Of a DNA stretch of 64,000 nt, positions 10,601 to 19,365 are shown in pieces. The position numbers were made by a program, and so were the translations under genes. Source of the stretch: Sphingobacteriales bacterium (GTDB taxonomy: Bacteria; Bacteroidota; Bacteroidia; Chitinophagales; UBA2359); assembly GCA_016718845.1 (NCBI GenBank), contig JADKCK010000001.1:222758-286757 (forward strand), in the 5' to 3' direction. The notes under the pieces were generated by a model. That model was given only the letters and a program-made list of their open reading frames with translations. It was not told where the DNA came from and made no database searches. The stretch's first letter is position 1. Each line of letters opens with the position of its first letter.

Positions 10601-13246
10601 GCTACCTGCCGCTAAATTGGTGGCAGTGGCAGTATTTTGTGCAGGTGTTGTGCTCCATAAATAGTTTATGGGCGATGTGCCACCCGTTGTTATCACTTGT
10701 AAACTTCCGTTCGATGCGTTGCAGGTGGCATCAACCACTGTGCCTGCGCTTAAAGTGGCACCGGGCGTATCTGTTAAAACAAGCGTTTGTTCAACGGTGC
10801 AGTTATTGGCATCGGTAACGGTTACGCTATAAATGCCGTCGTCTAACAAGGTAGCAATGGCATTGTTTAGTTGCAAATCGTGCGACCAAGCATAATTATA
10901 TGGTGCAGTACCGCCACTTGCCGATATTTCAATTTGTCCGTTATTGTTGTTACAGGTAGTATTGGTTGGGGTTGCAAAATCTACCACAACACCCGCTATA
11001 TCGCCCACTGTAGCTTGTGCCGTTGATGAGCATCCGCTACCATCGGTAACTGTAATATTGTATATGCCAGCAGCCAAACCCACCGCCGATGCACTACTCG
11101 ATACATTGGGCGACCAAATGTAGGTATTTGAACCCGAGCCACCAACAACATTAGTGCTGATACTGCCTGTACTTTGTCCACAAGTAGCATCGCCAACACT
11201 TTGTATGGTTAAAGTAGGTGCTGCTGCGTTGCTAAGCGCAATTATCTCCGAGTCGGTACAGCCATTAGAGTCCGATACATTAACGGTATAAGTGCCTGCT
11301 GCCAAGTTTATTGCCGTCGAGCCTGTGCTGTTTGTGCCTATCCAAGTGTAGGTAATAACACCTGTTCCGCCCGATACACTTACGGCAATATTGCCATTGG
11401 CGTTGCCACAACTTTCGTTGGTGGTGCTTGTTACCGATAGGCTTGGAGCCAACGAATTGGCAAGTGTAACCGATTCTGTGTCGCTACAGCCATTGGCATC
11501 GCTAACAGTTAGTGTGTATGTTCCGGCACCCAAAGCAGTAGCTATGTTAGTGGTAGATGCACTACCCGCCCATGTGTAGGTTACGCCCGCAATAGATGCA
11601 AAAGTAATGCTACCGGTGTTACTACCGCAATTGGGTTGCACAACAGTAGGTGCAGCAAGTGTTGGTCCCGACGAGTTAGTGATGTTTATGGTTTCGGTAT
11701 CTGTACAACCATTGCTATCTGTAACTGTTACATTATAGCTAGCTGCTGCCACATTAGTAGCCGTATTGCTTGTTGATACACTGGGGAACCAAGCGTAAGT
11801 ATAACCTAGACCACTACCACCCGATGCCGATAAGGTAATGCTGCCATTTGCTTGTCCGCAGTTGGCATTGCTGGTATTAACAATAGCTATTGTTGGCGAT
11901 GCGTTGCTGCCAACTACCGCCGAGCTAGTAGCCGAGCAACCTTGTGTGTCGGATACCGTTACATTATAAGTACCTGCATTTAGGTTATTTAGCGTTCCGC
12001 TGATGCCCACATTGGGTAGCCAGGTATAGCTAAACAAACCGTTTCCGCCCGATGCTACTAAGTTAATAGAGCCATTGGCTTGCCCACAACTAGCATTAGT
12101 TACGGTTGGGGTATTAATAGTTATTGCCGCCGATTGTGTAATGGTTAAACTAGTGGTGGTTGTACAGCCAATGCCATCAGTTACAGTTACCGTATAGGTA
12201 TTGGCAGATAAAGTAGTTGGGTTGGGTATGGTGTATCCACCCGAACTCCAAGCATAACTAAACGGAGCCGAACCGCCATTTACGGTAATAGTAGCTGCAC
12301 CGTTGGTTTGCCCACAAGTGGCATTTTGTTGGTTAGTTACGGTAAGTGTTGCCCCCTGCGAGTCGGTGATGGTTACCGTATAAATATCCGAGCAGTTGTT
12401 GCTATCGCTAATATTAAGGGTATACTCGCCTGCCGATACGTTGGTAATAGCAGGGGTGATGTTGCCCGGAAACTCGGACCAAGCATAGCTATAAGGTGGT
12501 TGTCCGCCCGACGCATCGAAGGAGGCTGCACCATTAGCTTGCCCGCAAGTAGTATTAGTTTGGCTAAGTAACGACAATTGCGGGGCTCCATCGTTGCTAA
12601 TATTAAACGATGTGGTGGCATTACAGCCATTATCGTCGGTGGCAGTTACGTTGTACGAGCCTGCTGGGTAGCCAATAGCTTGGTCTGATGTACTGGGGTT
12701 ATTCTCCCAAGTATACACATAAGGTGCAGTGCCATTGGTAACGGTGCCTGTAGCAAATCCGTTGCTTTGCCCGCAAGTAGCGTTATTGGTAGAAATACTT
12801 ACTAGTAATTGCACAGGGTCGGTAAGGGTAGCGGTAGCGGTACCTGTGCAACCGTTGCTGTCGGTAATTACCACTGTGTATACTACTGTGGCGGCTAAGT
12901 TGTTGGCGGTGGCGGTACTTTGGGTAGGGCTGGTATCCCACAAAAAAGTATAACCTGTATTGCTTCCGCCATTAGGCGTTACAGTAGCGGTGCCATTGGT
13001 GTTGCCAAAACAACTTGGCGATGTGTTGGTGGTAGTACCCGTAACGGCTGTAGGTTGCGTAATGGTAACACTTGCTGTTGAGGGGCAACCCGCACTATCG
13101 CTAACAGTAACGGTATAAGTACCTACTGCCAAATTGGTAGCCGTAGCTGCATTTTGCGGTGGCACGGTGTTCCACACATAATTAAAGTTTCCAATTCCGC
13201 CCGCTGCTGTTACGGTGGCACTTGCGTTTGTACCAGCATTGCACAA
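7682..13246 (-). CDS. Giant SprB-repeat adhesin, middle and C-terminal part
   Basis: 1,854 residues that continue the 13276-15711 reading frame after one base shift. About 20 SprB-type repeats of roughly 75 residues follow each other, each with a core like CGQxNGSITV, a YxWS strand and a GTYTVTVTD-x-x-GC end. Then come a fibronectin-III-like segment, Ig/PKD-like segments and, in the last 90 residues, a CHU_C / T9SS type-B sorting domain (FSPNNDGTNDFF, VYNRWGQLVYE, GTYVYYLQI). Such proteins leave by type IX secretion and act as cell-surface or extracellular adhesins; SprB of Flavobacterium johnsoniae serves gliding. No PorP/SprF partner gene lies next to it. The regular Cys pairs suggest one disulfide per repeat. 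Function in adhesion is inferred from family. Confidence 0.88.
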   Translation of the reverse strand: MCNAGTNASATVTAAGGIGNFNYVWNTVPPQNAATATNLAVGTYTVTVSDSAGCPSTASVTITQPTAVTGTTTNTSPSCFGNTNGTATVTPNGGSNTGYTFLWDTSPTQSTATANNLAATVVYTVVITDSNGCTGTATATLTDPVQLLVSISTNNATCGQSNGFATGTVTNGTAPYVYTWENNPSTSDQAIGYPAGSYNVTATDDNGCNATTSFNISNDGAPQLSLLSQTNTTCGQANGAASFDASGGQPPYSYAWSEFPGNITPAITNVSAGEYTLNISDSNNCSDIYTVTITDSQGATLTVTNQQNATCGQTNGAATITVNGGSAPFSYAWSSGGYTIPNPTTLSANTYTVTVTDGIGCTTTTSLTITQSAAITINTPTVTNASCGQANGSINLVASGGNGLFSYTWLPNVGISGTLNNLNAGTYNVTVSDTQGCSATSSAVVGSNASPTIAIVNTSNANCGQANGSITLSASGGSGLGYTYAWFPSVSTSNTATNVAAASYNVTVTDSNGCTDTETINITNSSGPTLAAPTVVQPNCGSNTGSITFASIAGVTYTWAGSASTTNIATALGAGTYTLTVSDANGCSDTESVTLANSLAPSLSVTSTTNESCGNANGNIAVSVSGGTGVITYTWIGTNSTGSTAINLAAGTYTVNVSDSNGCTDSEIIALSNAAAPTLTIQSVGDATCGQSTGSISTNVVGGSGSNTYIWSPNVSSSASAVGLAAGIYNITVTDGSGCSSTAQATVGDIAGVVVDFATPTNTTCNNNNGQIEISASGGTAPYNYAWSHDLQLNNAIATLLDDGIYSVTVTDANNCTVEQTLVLTDTPGATLSAGTVVDATCNASNGSLQVITTGGTSPINYLWSTTPAQNTATATNLAAGSYTATVTDANACTETITLAVGNVGAPTITVNSVTDATCTAANGSINVSASGGTGVLSYAWSNGIADTDGSVANLLPNTYAVTVSDATGCQAVETITINDTPAPTLAVTTILADNCGQGNGFVTVTPSGGIPNYTYSWNTIPPQSSASASNLLAGNYIVTVTDGNACTNTLAVTINNSNAPTATLVGVPTDAACGAANGSATIQANGGAGNYSYDWSFALSNDNAASLNTLPAGSYVVTVTDGNNCSATVDVVINNSNGPAIDNTVVVEASCSQSNGSITVSISGGATPYNYTWSNNAGNNTPTAANLAPGNYVVTVTDANGCSITQGNDIILLPAPTITVDLLTPATCGLDNGAITISTTNAGASPSFVWSNAAITQNISNLACGTYEVTVTDAGGCTATQTATVVCQGGITNVDGTVQNTTCGLANGEITVTATGTGLTYTWNDATLSTDNPTNVAAGSYTVTITDATACTQTAEFDVLTSTPITLTEGTITNANCGQTNGSAAVTVANATNPVSYTWSTTPAQTAATATNLAAGTYTVTATDANTCSATLSVAVDNADGPNATTTNGTAACATPEGSVSADATGGATPYSFAWNTTPAQATQTATNLLPGSYTVTVTDASGCTATATATVVGSIAPTVVSCGEPNTNSLTFDWTAVAGAVSYSVAVDGGAAQDVGNTTTFTVNGLSEGQEVSISVTVIGAAECGNSTAATQTCTTGVTVCDPVAFVLDNLATVYCLEDAPVALNITPAGGTWSGNGMADNTFSPATAGTGLATLTYNLTNGACVYDTTFTTNVAAVTASITASASSVTVGNAVSLTATASSTNGDIATYTWLPSTVICGDAACTTVSDNVIQTTTYTLTATDENGCVANAQQTVTAQPIGNLTLIPNSFSPNNDGTNDFFGVKGTNLQSIYMAVYNRWGQLVYEYEGAPSVGWNGEHDSKPCEIGTYVYYLQITYTDDKEETSKGNITLIR

Positions 13247-13275
13247 TAAGTTTGTTTGTGCAGATATGGTAGCTG

Positions 13276-15711
13276 TTACAGCCTATTTTGGTCAATAAAG
13301 GTATCGGCAGTAGCCGTACAACCACCTGCATCGGTAATGGTTACGGTATAGGCACCCGAAAGAATATTATTGGCTGTTATGGTGTTTTGAGCAGGTACGG
13401 TGTTCCATGCATAGATATAGGGTGTTGTGCCACCTGTGGCTGCTGCCGTAACATAAGCATCGCTTAAACCAAAGCAAGTTGGATTGTCTGAGTCGATGAT
13501 TTGGGCTACTAAAGGTGCAGGTTGCGTAAGGGTTACATTGGCAGTAGCCGAACAACCATTGCCATCGGTAACGGTTACGGTATATAGGGTAGCAGCTTGT
13601 AGGTTGGTAGCTGTTTGGGTATTTTGTGCAGGTGTGGTACTCCAGTTGTAACTATACACACCATTACCACCTGTGGCGGCTACTGTTGCCGAGCCTATGC
13701 CGCCATTACAAGCGGGGTTGTTGGCGGTAATATTAGCGCCCATAGCAGCAGGGTTGGTAAGCGTTACCGATGCGGTGGTTAAGCATCCGCCAGCAGCGGT
13801 TACTGTAACTACATAAGCAATACCCGACGATAAATTAGTGGCTGTTTGGGCAGTTTGTTGGGGTGCTGTGTTCCATGTGTATCCAAACGGAGCCGCGCCG
13901 CCAACTGTATTAACCGTAGCCGAACCATTGTTGCCGCCATTACAAAGCGGTGGTATTGGTGCAATGCTTGCTGTAAAGGGAGCACCCGGTGCAACAACAA
14001 CCGTAGCTGTTCTTGAGCAGCCCCCGTTGGTAACAGTTACCGTATAAGTACCCGATGTTAAACCAGTAGCTACATCGGTGGTTTGTTGTGGGGTGGTACT
14101 CCAAGCGTAAGTATAGGTAGGTGTTGCTCCGTTAGATGCTACAACTGTTGCCGTACCAGTGTTGCCCCCCACACATGATGGTGGAGTTGCTGACATACTA
14201 GTAACAATGGCTTGCGGACTGGCAAGCACTACACTTGCCGTTGCCGAACACGAACCGCTTGTGCTGCTTACCGTTACGGTATAAGTACCGGCAGGTACAT
14301 TGGGCACGCTTTGTGTATTTGAGATGGGGTTGGTGTTCCATGTATAGTTGTAAGTGCCTGTTGGCACAGCTACTGTTAGGCTACCAGTATTGGTATTTGC
14401 ACATGCGGGTGGTGTGCCACTTGCGCTAATACTTAGGTTGGCGTTATTGGTTAGTGTATACGAGGTAGTAGTACTGCATCCGCCACTAGTAATGGTTACA
14501 GTATAAGTGCCTGCTGTTAGGTTGGTGCGGGTGGGTGTATTAGGTGGTGTGGCAGCAGGTGTCCAAGCGTAGGTATAAGTAGCCGCTCCGCCTGTTGGAG
14601 CAAGCGAGATACTACCATTGTTTAAACCACAACTTGGATTAAGTACGGTAGCATTGGGGTTGATATCTATTATATTAACATCCCAAGTGTCGGGTGCCGA
14701 TGTACAGTTGCCATTGGCAATAATAACTACTTGGTATGTTCCTTCTTCGGCGATGGTGGCATTTGGTATCTGAACGTTGTTAAATTGGTTGGTAGAATAG
14801 AAAAATCCGTTAGGTCCCGTCCACTCATAAACCACACTTGCCGATGGTGGTACTAAGGTATTGGCAATCATGGTGATAGTACCGCCTGGGCATACATTTG
14901 CGGTGCCATTTACGTTAACAGCGGGTTGCCCCGCAAATATATTGATGGTAACAGGTGGTGATATACAACCGTTTGAGGTGACAACCAAGGTATAGTTACC
15001 TGCATTGGCATCGGTTACATTGGGTATGGTAATGTTTTGTTGGGTAGAGCTAAAACCATTGGGGCCTGTCCATTGATAGGTTTCGTCGGTGGCACCGGGT
15101 AGGTCGTTGCCGTATAACTCTAAGGTACCCCCCGTGCAAACAGGCGAGTTAGAACTTGGCGCTGCATCAACCGTTGAGCAAGGGTTGGTAGTGGTGCAAC
15201 TGGTAGTGCCAACTGTGCCTGTAACATCCTCGACCCTAATGGTGGTAGGCTGATTACTAAAGTTGGTAATAATCATGATGTACACCTGCCCGATTTGTGC
15301 AGTGGCTGGGATGTTGATAAATTCGGTTGCTGCCGCGCTGTAGCTGCAATCAATGGGGGCAGGTAAACTTCCGCAGGCGTTGATAGCTGTTGCTACACTA
15401 GGAAAGGGTCCCCACAGGGCAAAGTCAATATCAAAGTTGCCCGAATTAGAGGCTTGTATATTAATGGCTCCGTTGCTTGCCATTTCTACAAAATACCAAG
15501 CTGGGTTGGGTTGGCTGCCCAAACAGCCATAGTTATTGCCCGGTTCGGCAACGCCTGCACCCGTTGATGCCGGAAATGTGGCATCGGGACCGGGCTGATT
15601 GACAATGCAAAATGGGTCGGCACCTGCACATAGCGAGCTTTGTGCCCGAGCATCTTGATACACAAAAAAAGAAAAAAGAAAAGCAAAGTGAACGAGTAAA
15701 ATTTGCTTCAT
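13276..15711 (-). CDS. Giant SprB-repeat adhesin, N-terminal part with signal peptide
   Basis: 811 residues. It starts with a Sec signal peptide (MKQILLVHFAFLFSFF...ARAQ), then a jelly-roll-like N-terminal domain (about 30-170) of the kind found in CHU-type surface proteins, two Ig-like domains with YQWTGPNGF and YEWTGPNGF (about 185-350), and then about six SprB-type repeats. The frame ends at 13276 with FIDQNRL. One base change in this area restores AVTATISAQTNLLCNAG and the frame of the 7682-13246 part, so the true product is about 2,680 residues with about 26 repeats. A break exactly between repeats also fits a real truncation or recombination, which read mapping would settle. Confidence 0.85.
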   Translation of the reverse strand: MKQILLVHFAFLFSFFVYQDARAQSSLCAGADPFCIVNQPGPDATFPASTGAGVAEPGNNYGCLGSQPNPAWYFVEMASNGAINIQASNSGNFDIDFALWGPFPSVATAINACGSLPAPIDCSYSAAATEFINIPATAQIGQVYIMIITNFSNQPTTIRVEDVTGTVGTTSCTTTNPCSTVDAAPSSNSPVCTGGTLELYGNDLPGATDETYQWTGPNGFSSTQQNITIPNVTDANAGNYTLVVTSNGCISPPVTINIFAGQPAVNVNGTANVCPGGTITMIANTLVPPSASVVYEWTGPNGFFYSTNQFNNVQIPNATIAEEGTYQVVIIANGNCTSAPDTWDVNIIDINPNATVLNPSCGLNNGSISLAPTGGAATYTYAWTPAATPPNTPTRTNLTAGTYTVTITSGGCSTTTSYTLTNNANLSISASGTPPACANTNTGSLTVAVPTGTYNYTWNTNPISNTQSVPNVPAGTYTVTVSSTSGSCSATASVVLASPQAIVTSMSATPPSCVGGNTGTATVVASNGATPTYTYAWSTTPQQTTDVATGLTSGTYTVTVTNGGCSRTATVVVAPGAPFTASIAPIPPLCNGGNNGSATVNTVGGAAPFGYTWNTAPQQTAQTATNLSSGIAYVVTVTAAGGCLTTASVTLTNPAAMGANITANNPACNGGIGSATVAATGGNGVYSYNWSTTPAQNTQTATNLQAATLYTVTVTDGNGCSATANVTLTQPAPLVAQIIDSDNPTCFGLSDAYVTAAATGGTTPYIYAWNTVPAQNTITANNILSGAYTVTITDAGGCTATADTFIDQNRL

Positions 15712-15871
15712 GGCTTTTTATTAAAGTTAAAAATTTAGCGTTATTTTCGAGTAATTATAGGTAAAACAATGTTAGTAAATATTATTGGCTATATAAACAA
15801 AAAGGACGATTTTTTAGGGTAACAATATAGTTTTGAGTAACCTTTACGGAACAACTTGGGTAAATTCGACA

Positions 15872-15879
15872 CAAAGTTA
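15872..15879 (-). promoter_or_regulatory. Candidate -7 box for the adhesin gene
   Basis: The minus strand reads TAACTTTG, an exact TAnnTTTG match, about 160 nt before the adhesin start. A TTTTG lies upstream but with short spacing. Confidence 0.45.
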
Positions 15880-16026
15880 GCTTATTTTTAACAAAATGTT
15901 AAACATTATGACGTTTTTTATTGTGTACTGGTTGCATCGTTGCTAATTGATAGTAAGAAGAAGGGTAAAACGGTGTTATTTTCTTTCAAATTTAGGGCTA
16001 ATCATCTTACAAAACAAAAAAATAGC

Positions 16027-16034
16027 TACCTTTG
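16027..16034 (+). promoter_or_regulatory. Candidate -7 box for the M1 peptidase gene
   Basis: TACCTTTG is an exact TAnnTTTG match, 92 nt before the ATG at 16126. The 414-bp region 15712-16125 between the divergent adhesin and peptidase genes holds these two promoters and nothing else I recognise. Confidence 0.5.
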
Positions 16035-16125
16035 AGGTGTTAAGTAATGAGTAGTTGATGATGCATTTTATTAAATATTATTTATAAATTAAGCAATTCC
16101 TGTTTTCTTAAAATCAATAACCATC

Positions 16126-18088
16126 ATGAAACCTTTTATTTGCCTTTTGTTAGCTTTGTTGATAGCTCGTTTTTGTGTAGCCCAAAACGTTACCTCTTTA
16201 GATAATATTGTGAAAGCCGAGCAAAACAATCACTCTATTCATCATCACAAACAAGGGGCTTATGCGTAGCAGCAATGCACAAAGCAACAACTACAATGTA
16301 CATTATTATAGATTGGAGCTAAACACCGACCCCGCTGTGCGCTATATCAGTGGATCGGTGACAACTTATTTTTCGGCGATATTGGATAATGTAAATACTA
16401 TCGAATTTGATGTATCGGATAGCTTAACCGTTAGCCAAGTGTTGTACCACAACAACCAAACGCTTAGTTTTTTGCAATCGAACAATGTGTTGAGTATTAA
16501 TTTGCCTAATGCACTAAACCAACAACAACTAGATTCGGTTACGGTAAGTTATAGCGGTGTGCCTTTCGACTCGGGTTTTGGGTCGTTTGTGCAATCAACG
16601 CACAACGATGTGCCTATCATCTGGACACTATCAGAGCCTTATGGAGCATCGGATTGGTGGGTTTGCAAGCAATCGTTGGCAGATAAAGCCGACTCGTTAG
16701 ATGTGCTTATTACCACACCCGAAGCCTATAAAGTGGCAAGTAATGGCTTGTTAGTTGCCGAAACAACAAGCAACGGAAACACTACTTATCATTGGCAGCA
16801 TCGCTATCCTATTGCTACCTATTTGGTGGCTTTTGCTGTTACCAATTACGCGGTATATACCGAGCAAGTTAATTTTTCGGGCGGATACGAATTGCCCGTT
16901 TTAAACTATGTGTATCCCGAAAACTTAGAATCTGCCCAAAATGGCACGCCTGCTTTGGCAAATATGCTGCGTTTATACGACAGCCTAACCATTCCATACC
17001 CATTTTTAGCCGAGAAATACGGACATGCTCAATTTGGTTGGGGCGGCGGCATGGAACACCAAACAATGGGTTTTATGACCAATTTTAGTTTCGACCTAAT
17101 GGCACACGAGCTGGCACACCAATGGTTTGGCGATAAAGTTACCTGCGGCGGCTGGCAAGATATTTGGCTAAACGAGGGCTTTGCTACCTATTTTAATGCC
17201 CTATGTTATCAGTATATAGATGGGCAACAACAATATTGGAGCATCTGGAAAAATCAAACCATCAACAATGTTGCTTCGCAGCCCGACGGCTCGGTGTTTG
17301 TTGATGATACAACGGACATAAACCGCTTATTTAACGGCAGACTTACCTACCGCAAAGGGGCTTTGTTGCTGCACATGTTGCGCTGGAAACTGGGCGATGA
17401 AGCCTTTTTTGGTGGATTGAGAAACTACCTAAACTCGCCCGAAACAGCTTACAACTTTGCCCGCACTAGCAACCTACAGCACCATTTAGAAATGGCAAGC
17501 GGACAAGATTTAACGGCTTTTTTCGACCAATGGCTGTATGGACAAGGACACCCATTGTACCAAATTTACTGGCAACAAGCCGCCAACAACGAGCTAACGC
17601 TTACTATCAACCAAACCCAATCGCACCCTTCTGTTGCGTTTTTTGCTATGCCTTTGCCTTTGCGTTTTTGGGGCAATGGGGTGGATACTACGGTGGTGGT
17701 TGAGCATTTATTTTCGGGGCAGGCGTTTGGCATTAACTTGCCTTTTGTGGTAGATAGCATACAGTTTGACCCCGAAAGGTGGATTCTTTGTGCCAATACT
17801 ACTATTACAAATGGGGCGGTTGGCATCGAAAACGAAACGATACAATCATCGCTAAACATTTACCCAAACCCAGCTAACCAACAACTGTATGTGCAATGGA
17901 CACCAAACCGCATCAGCCAAAACCCCACCGAAATAAACCTTTACGATACATCGGGCAGGTGTGTTAGCCACCTAACAACTACTAACAACACCGCCACCAT
18001 AAACCTACAACAACTGCCCGCAGGTATTTATGTGTGCGAAAAACGCGATAGCACAGGTATTGTTAAGCAAAAAGTAGTGGTGTTTTGA
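16126..18088 (+). CDS. Secreted M1-family metallopeptidase with T9SS tail (one frameshift)
   Basis: Zinc aminopeptidase-type enzyme. The ATG at 16126 gives a clear signal peptide (MKPFICLLLALLIARFCVAQ). The frame breaks near 16255 in a GGGG run; removing one G joins the leader to RSSNAQSNNYNVHYYRLEL. GWGGGMEHQT is the substrate-binding motif and HELAHQWFGDK, followed about 18 residues later by NEGFATYF, is the HExxH-x18-E zinc site (about residue 328). The last 80 residues (LNIYPNPANQQLYV ... LPAGIYV ... KQKVVVF) form a type-A T9SS sorting domain, so the enzyme is exported across the outer membrane and probably cut by PorU. Joined length is about 654 residues. Confidence 0.87.
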
Positions 18089-18235
18089 TGTGAAGATGTT
18101 TTGATGTGGAGATGTTGTGATGTTGTGATGTTGTGATGTTGTGATGTTGTGATGTTTTGATGTGGAGATGTTTTGATGTGGAGATGTTGTGATGTGGAGA
18201 TGTTGTGATGTGGAGATGTTGTGATGTGTCGAAAA
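18089..18235. repeat. Degenerate tandem repeat, GATGTTGTGATG / GATGTGGA type
   Basis: Begins at the peptidase stop codon. On the minus strand it reads CACAACATCACAACATC and CACATCTCCACATC. It belongs with the CAC/TCA-rich tracts at 24490 and 37632. Confidence 0.75.
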
Positions 18236-18239
18236 AAAC

Positions 18240-18660
18240 ATTTTAGTATAGGTCTATGTATCTATGTAAATCTATGCATCTATGTGTCGAAAAAAATAGT
18301 TTAGTGTAGCTCTATGTATCTATGTCAACCTATGCATCTATGTGTCGAAAAAAATAGTTTAGTGTAGATCTATGTATCTATGTCAACCTATGCATCTATG
18401 TGTCGAAAAAATAGTTTAGTGTAGCTCTATGTATCTATGTCAATCTATGCATCTATGTGTCGAAAAAAATAGTTTAGTGTAGGTCTATGTATCTATGTCA
18501 ATCTATGCATCTATGTGTCGAAAAAAATAGTTTAGTGTAGCTCTATGTATCTATGTCAACCTATGCATCTATGTGTCGAAAAAAACAGTTTAGTGTAAAT
18601 CTATGTATCTATGTCAATCTATGCATCTATGTGTCGAAAAAAAAAAGTTTAGTGTAGGTT
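18240..18660. repeat. 58-bp tandem repeat, seven copies
   Basis: A unit containing TCTATGTATCTATGT, then CTATGCATCTATGTGTCG, an A-run and TAGTTTAGTGTAG recurs at 18253, 18311, 18369, 18426, 18484, 18542 and 18600, i.e. every 57-58 bp with one- or two-base differences. It ends just before rdgB. There are no unique spacers, so it is not a CRISPR array. Copy number is likely to vary between strains. Confidence 0.9.
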
Positions 18661-18688
18661 TATGCGTCTAAAAATCATAAAATCATCA

Positions 18689-19267
18689 ATGAAAAAAATA
18701 ATTTTTGCAACCAACAATGCGCACAAACTAAGCGAGGTGCGTCAAATATTGGCAGATGTGTACGAGGTGGTTTCGCTTGCTGATATGGGTATTACCGACG
18801 ATATACCCGAACCTTACGACACCTTTGAAGAAAACGCTTTGACCAAAGCCCATACCATTGCCCAACAAACAGGCTGCGATTGTTTTGCCGAAGATACGGG
18901 TTTAGTGATAGATGCTTTGGGTGGTGAGCCGGGCGTAAAGTCGGCACGTTATGCCGGTGAGGCGCGCTCGACAAGTGCCAACATGGAGTTGGTGTTGCAC
19001 AAAATGCAAGGTGTAACAAACAGGCAAGCGAGGTTTAAAACCGTAGTGGCGCTGCTGCTTGAGGGCAAAGAGTATTTGTTTGAAGGTATTGCCGAGGGTA
19101 ACATTTTAACAGCCCCAAGTGGTGGCGGCGGGTTTGGCTACGACCCTATTTTTGAGCCGTTGGGCTATACCCAAACCTTTGCACAAATGCCCGCCGAACT
19201 AAAAAATCAAATTAGCCACCGAGGCAAAGCCGTGCAAAAGTTATTAGATTTTTTGCACAAAGTGTAG
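18689..19267 (+). CDS. rdgB: RdgB/HAM1 family non-canonical purine NTP pyrophosphatase
   Basis: Hydrolyses dITP, XTP and ITP to monophosphates so that deaminated purines stay out of DNA. 192 residues, starting MKKIIFATNNAHKLSEV, the canonical N-terminal motif; the ATG at 18689 is preferred over the upstream 18662 because the family starts here. EDTGLVIDALGGEPGV-x-SARYAG carries the catalytic Asp, GGGGFGYDPIFEP binds the base, and SHRGKA is near the end. Followed by a strong terminator. Confidence 0.95.
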   Translation: MKKIIFATNNAHKLSEVRQILADVYEVVSLADMGITDDIPEPYDTFEENALTKAHTIAQQTGCDCFAEDTGLVIDALGGEPGVKSARYAGEARSTSANMELVLHKMQGVTNRQARFKTVVALLLEGKEYLFEGIAEGNILTAPSGGGGFGYDPIFEPLGYTQTFAQMPAELKNQISHRGKAVQKLLDFLHKV

Positions 19268-19280
19268 TTTAGTGCCTAAC

Positions 19281-19320
19281 AAAAGTGGCTGCCTCGTATT
19301 TGCGAGGCAGCCACTTTTTT
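19281..19320 (+). terminator. Rho-independent terminator between rdgB and the AAA ATPase gene
   Basis: A perfect 16-bp inverted repeat has arms at 19281-19296 and 19303-19318 with a 6-nt loop. Flanking A and T runs let it serve both converging genes. Confidence 0.9.
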
Positions 19321-19365
19321 TGGGCAGATGCCGATTTACTTAACAACTAACGGTAGTAGTTATAG

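Noticed and set aside
8166..14429. Many plus-strand open frames of 60-100 residues inside the adhesin gene
   Set aside because: They are antisense shadows of the SprB repeats, with the same periodic composition and no starts or motifs of their own.
18240..18660. Possible CRISPR array (regular 58-bp period)
   Set aside because: The whole unit repeats; there are no unique spacers between conserved repeats and no cas genes.
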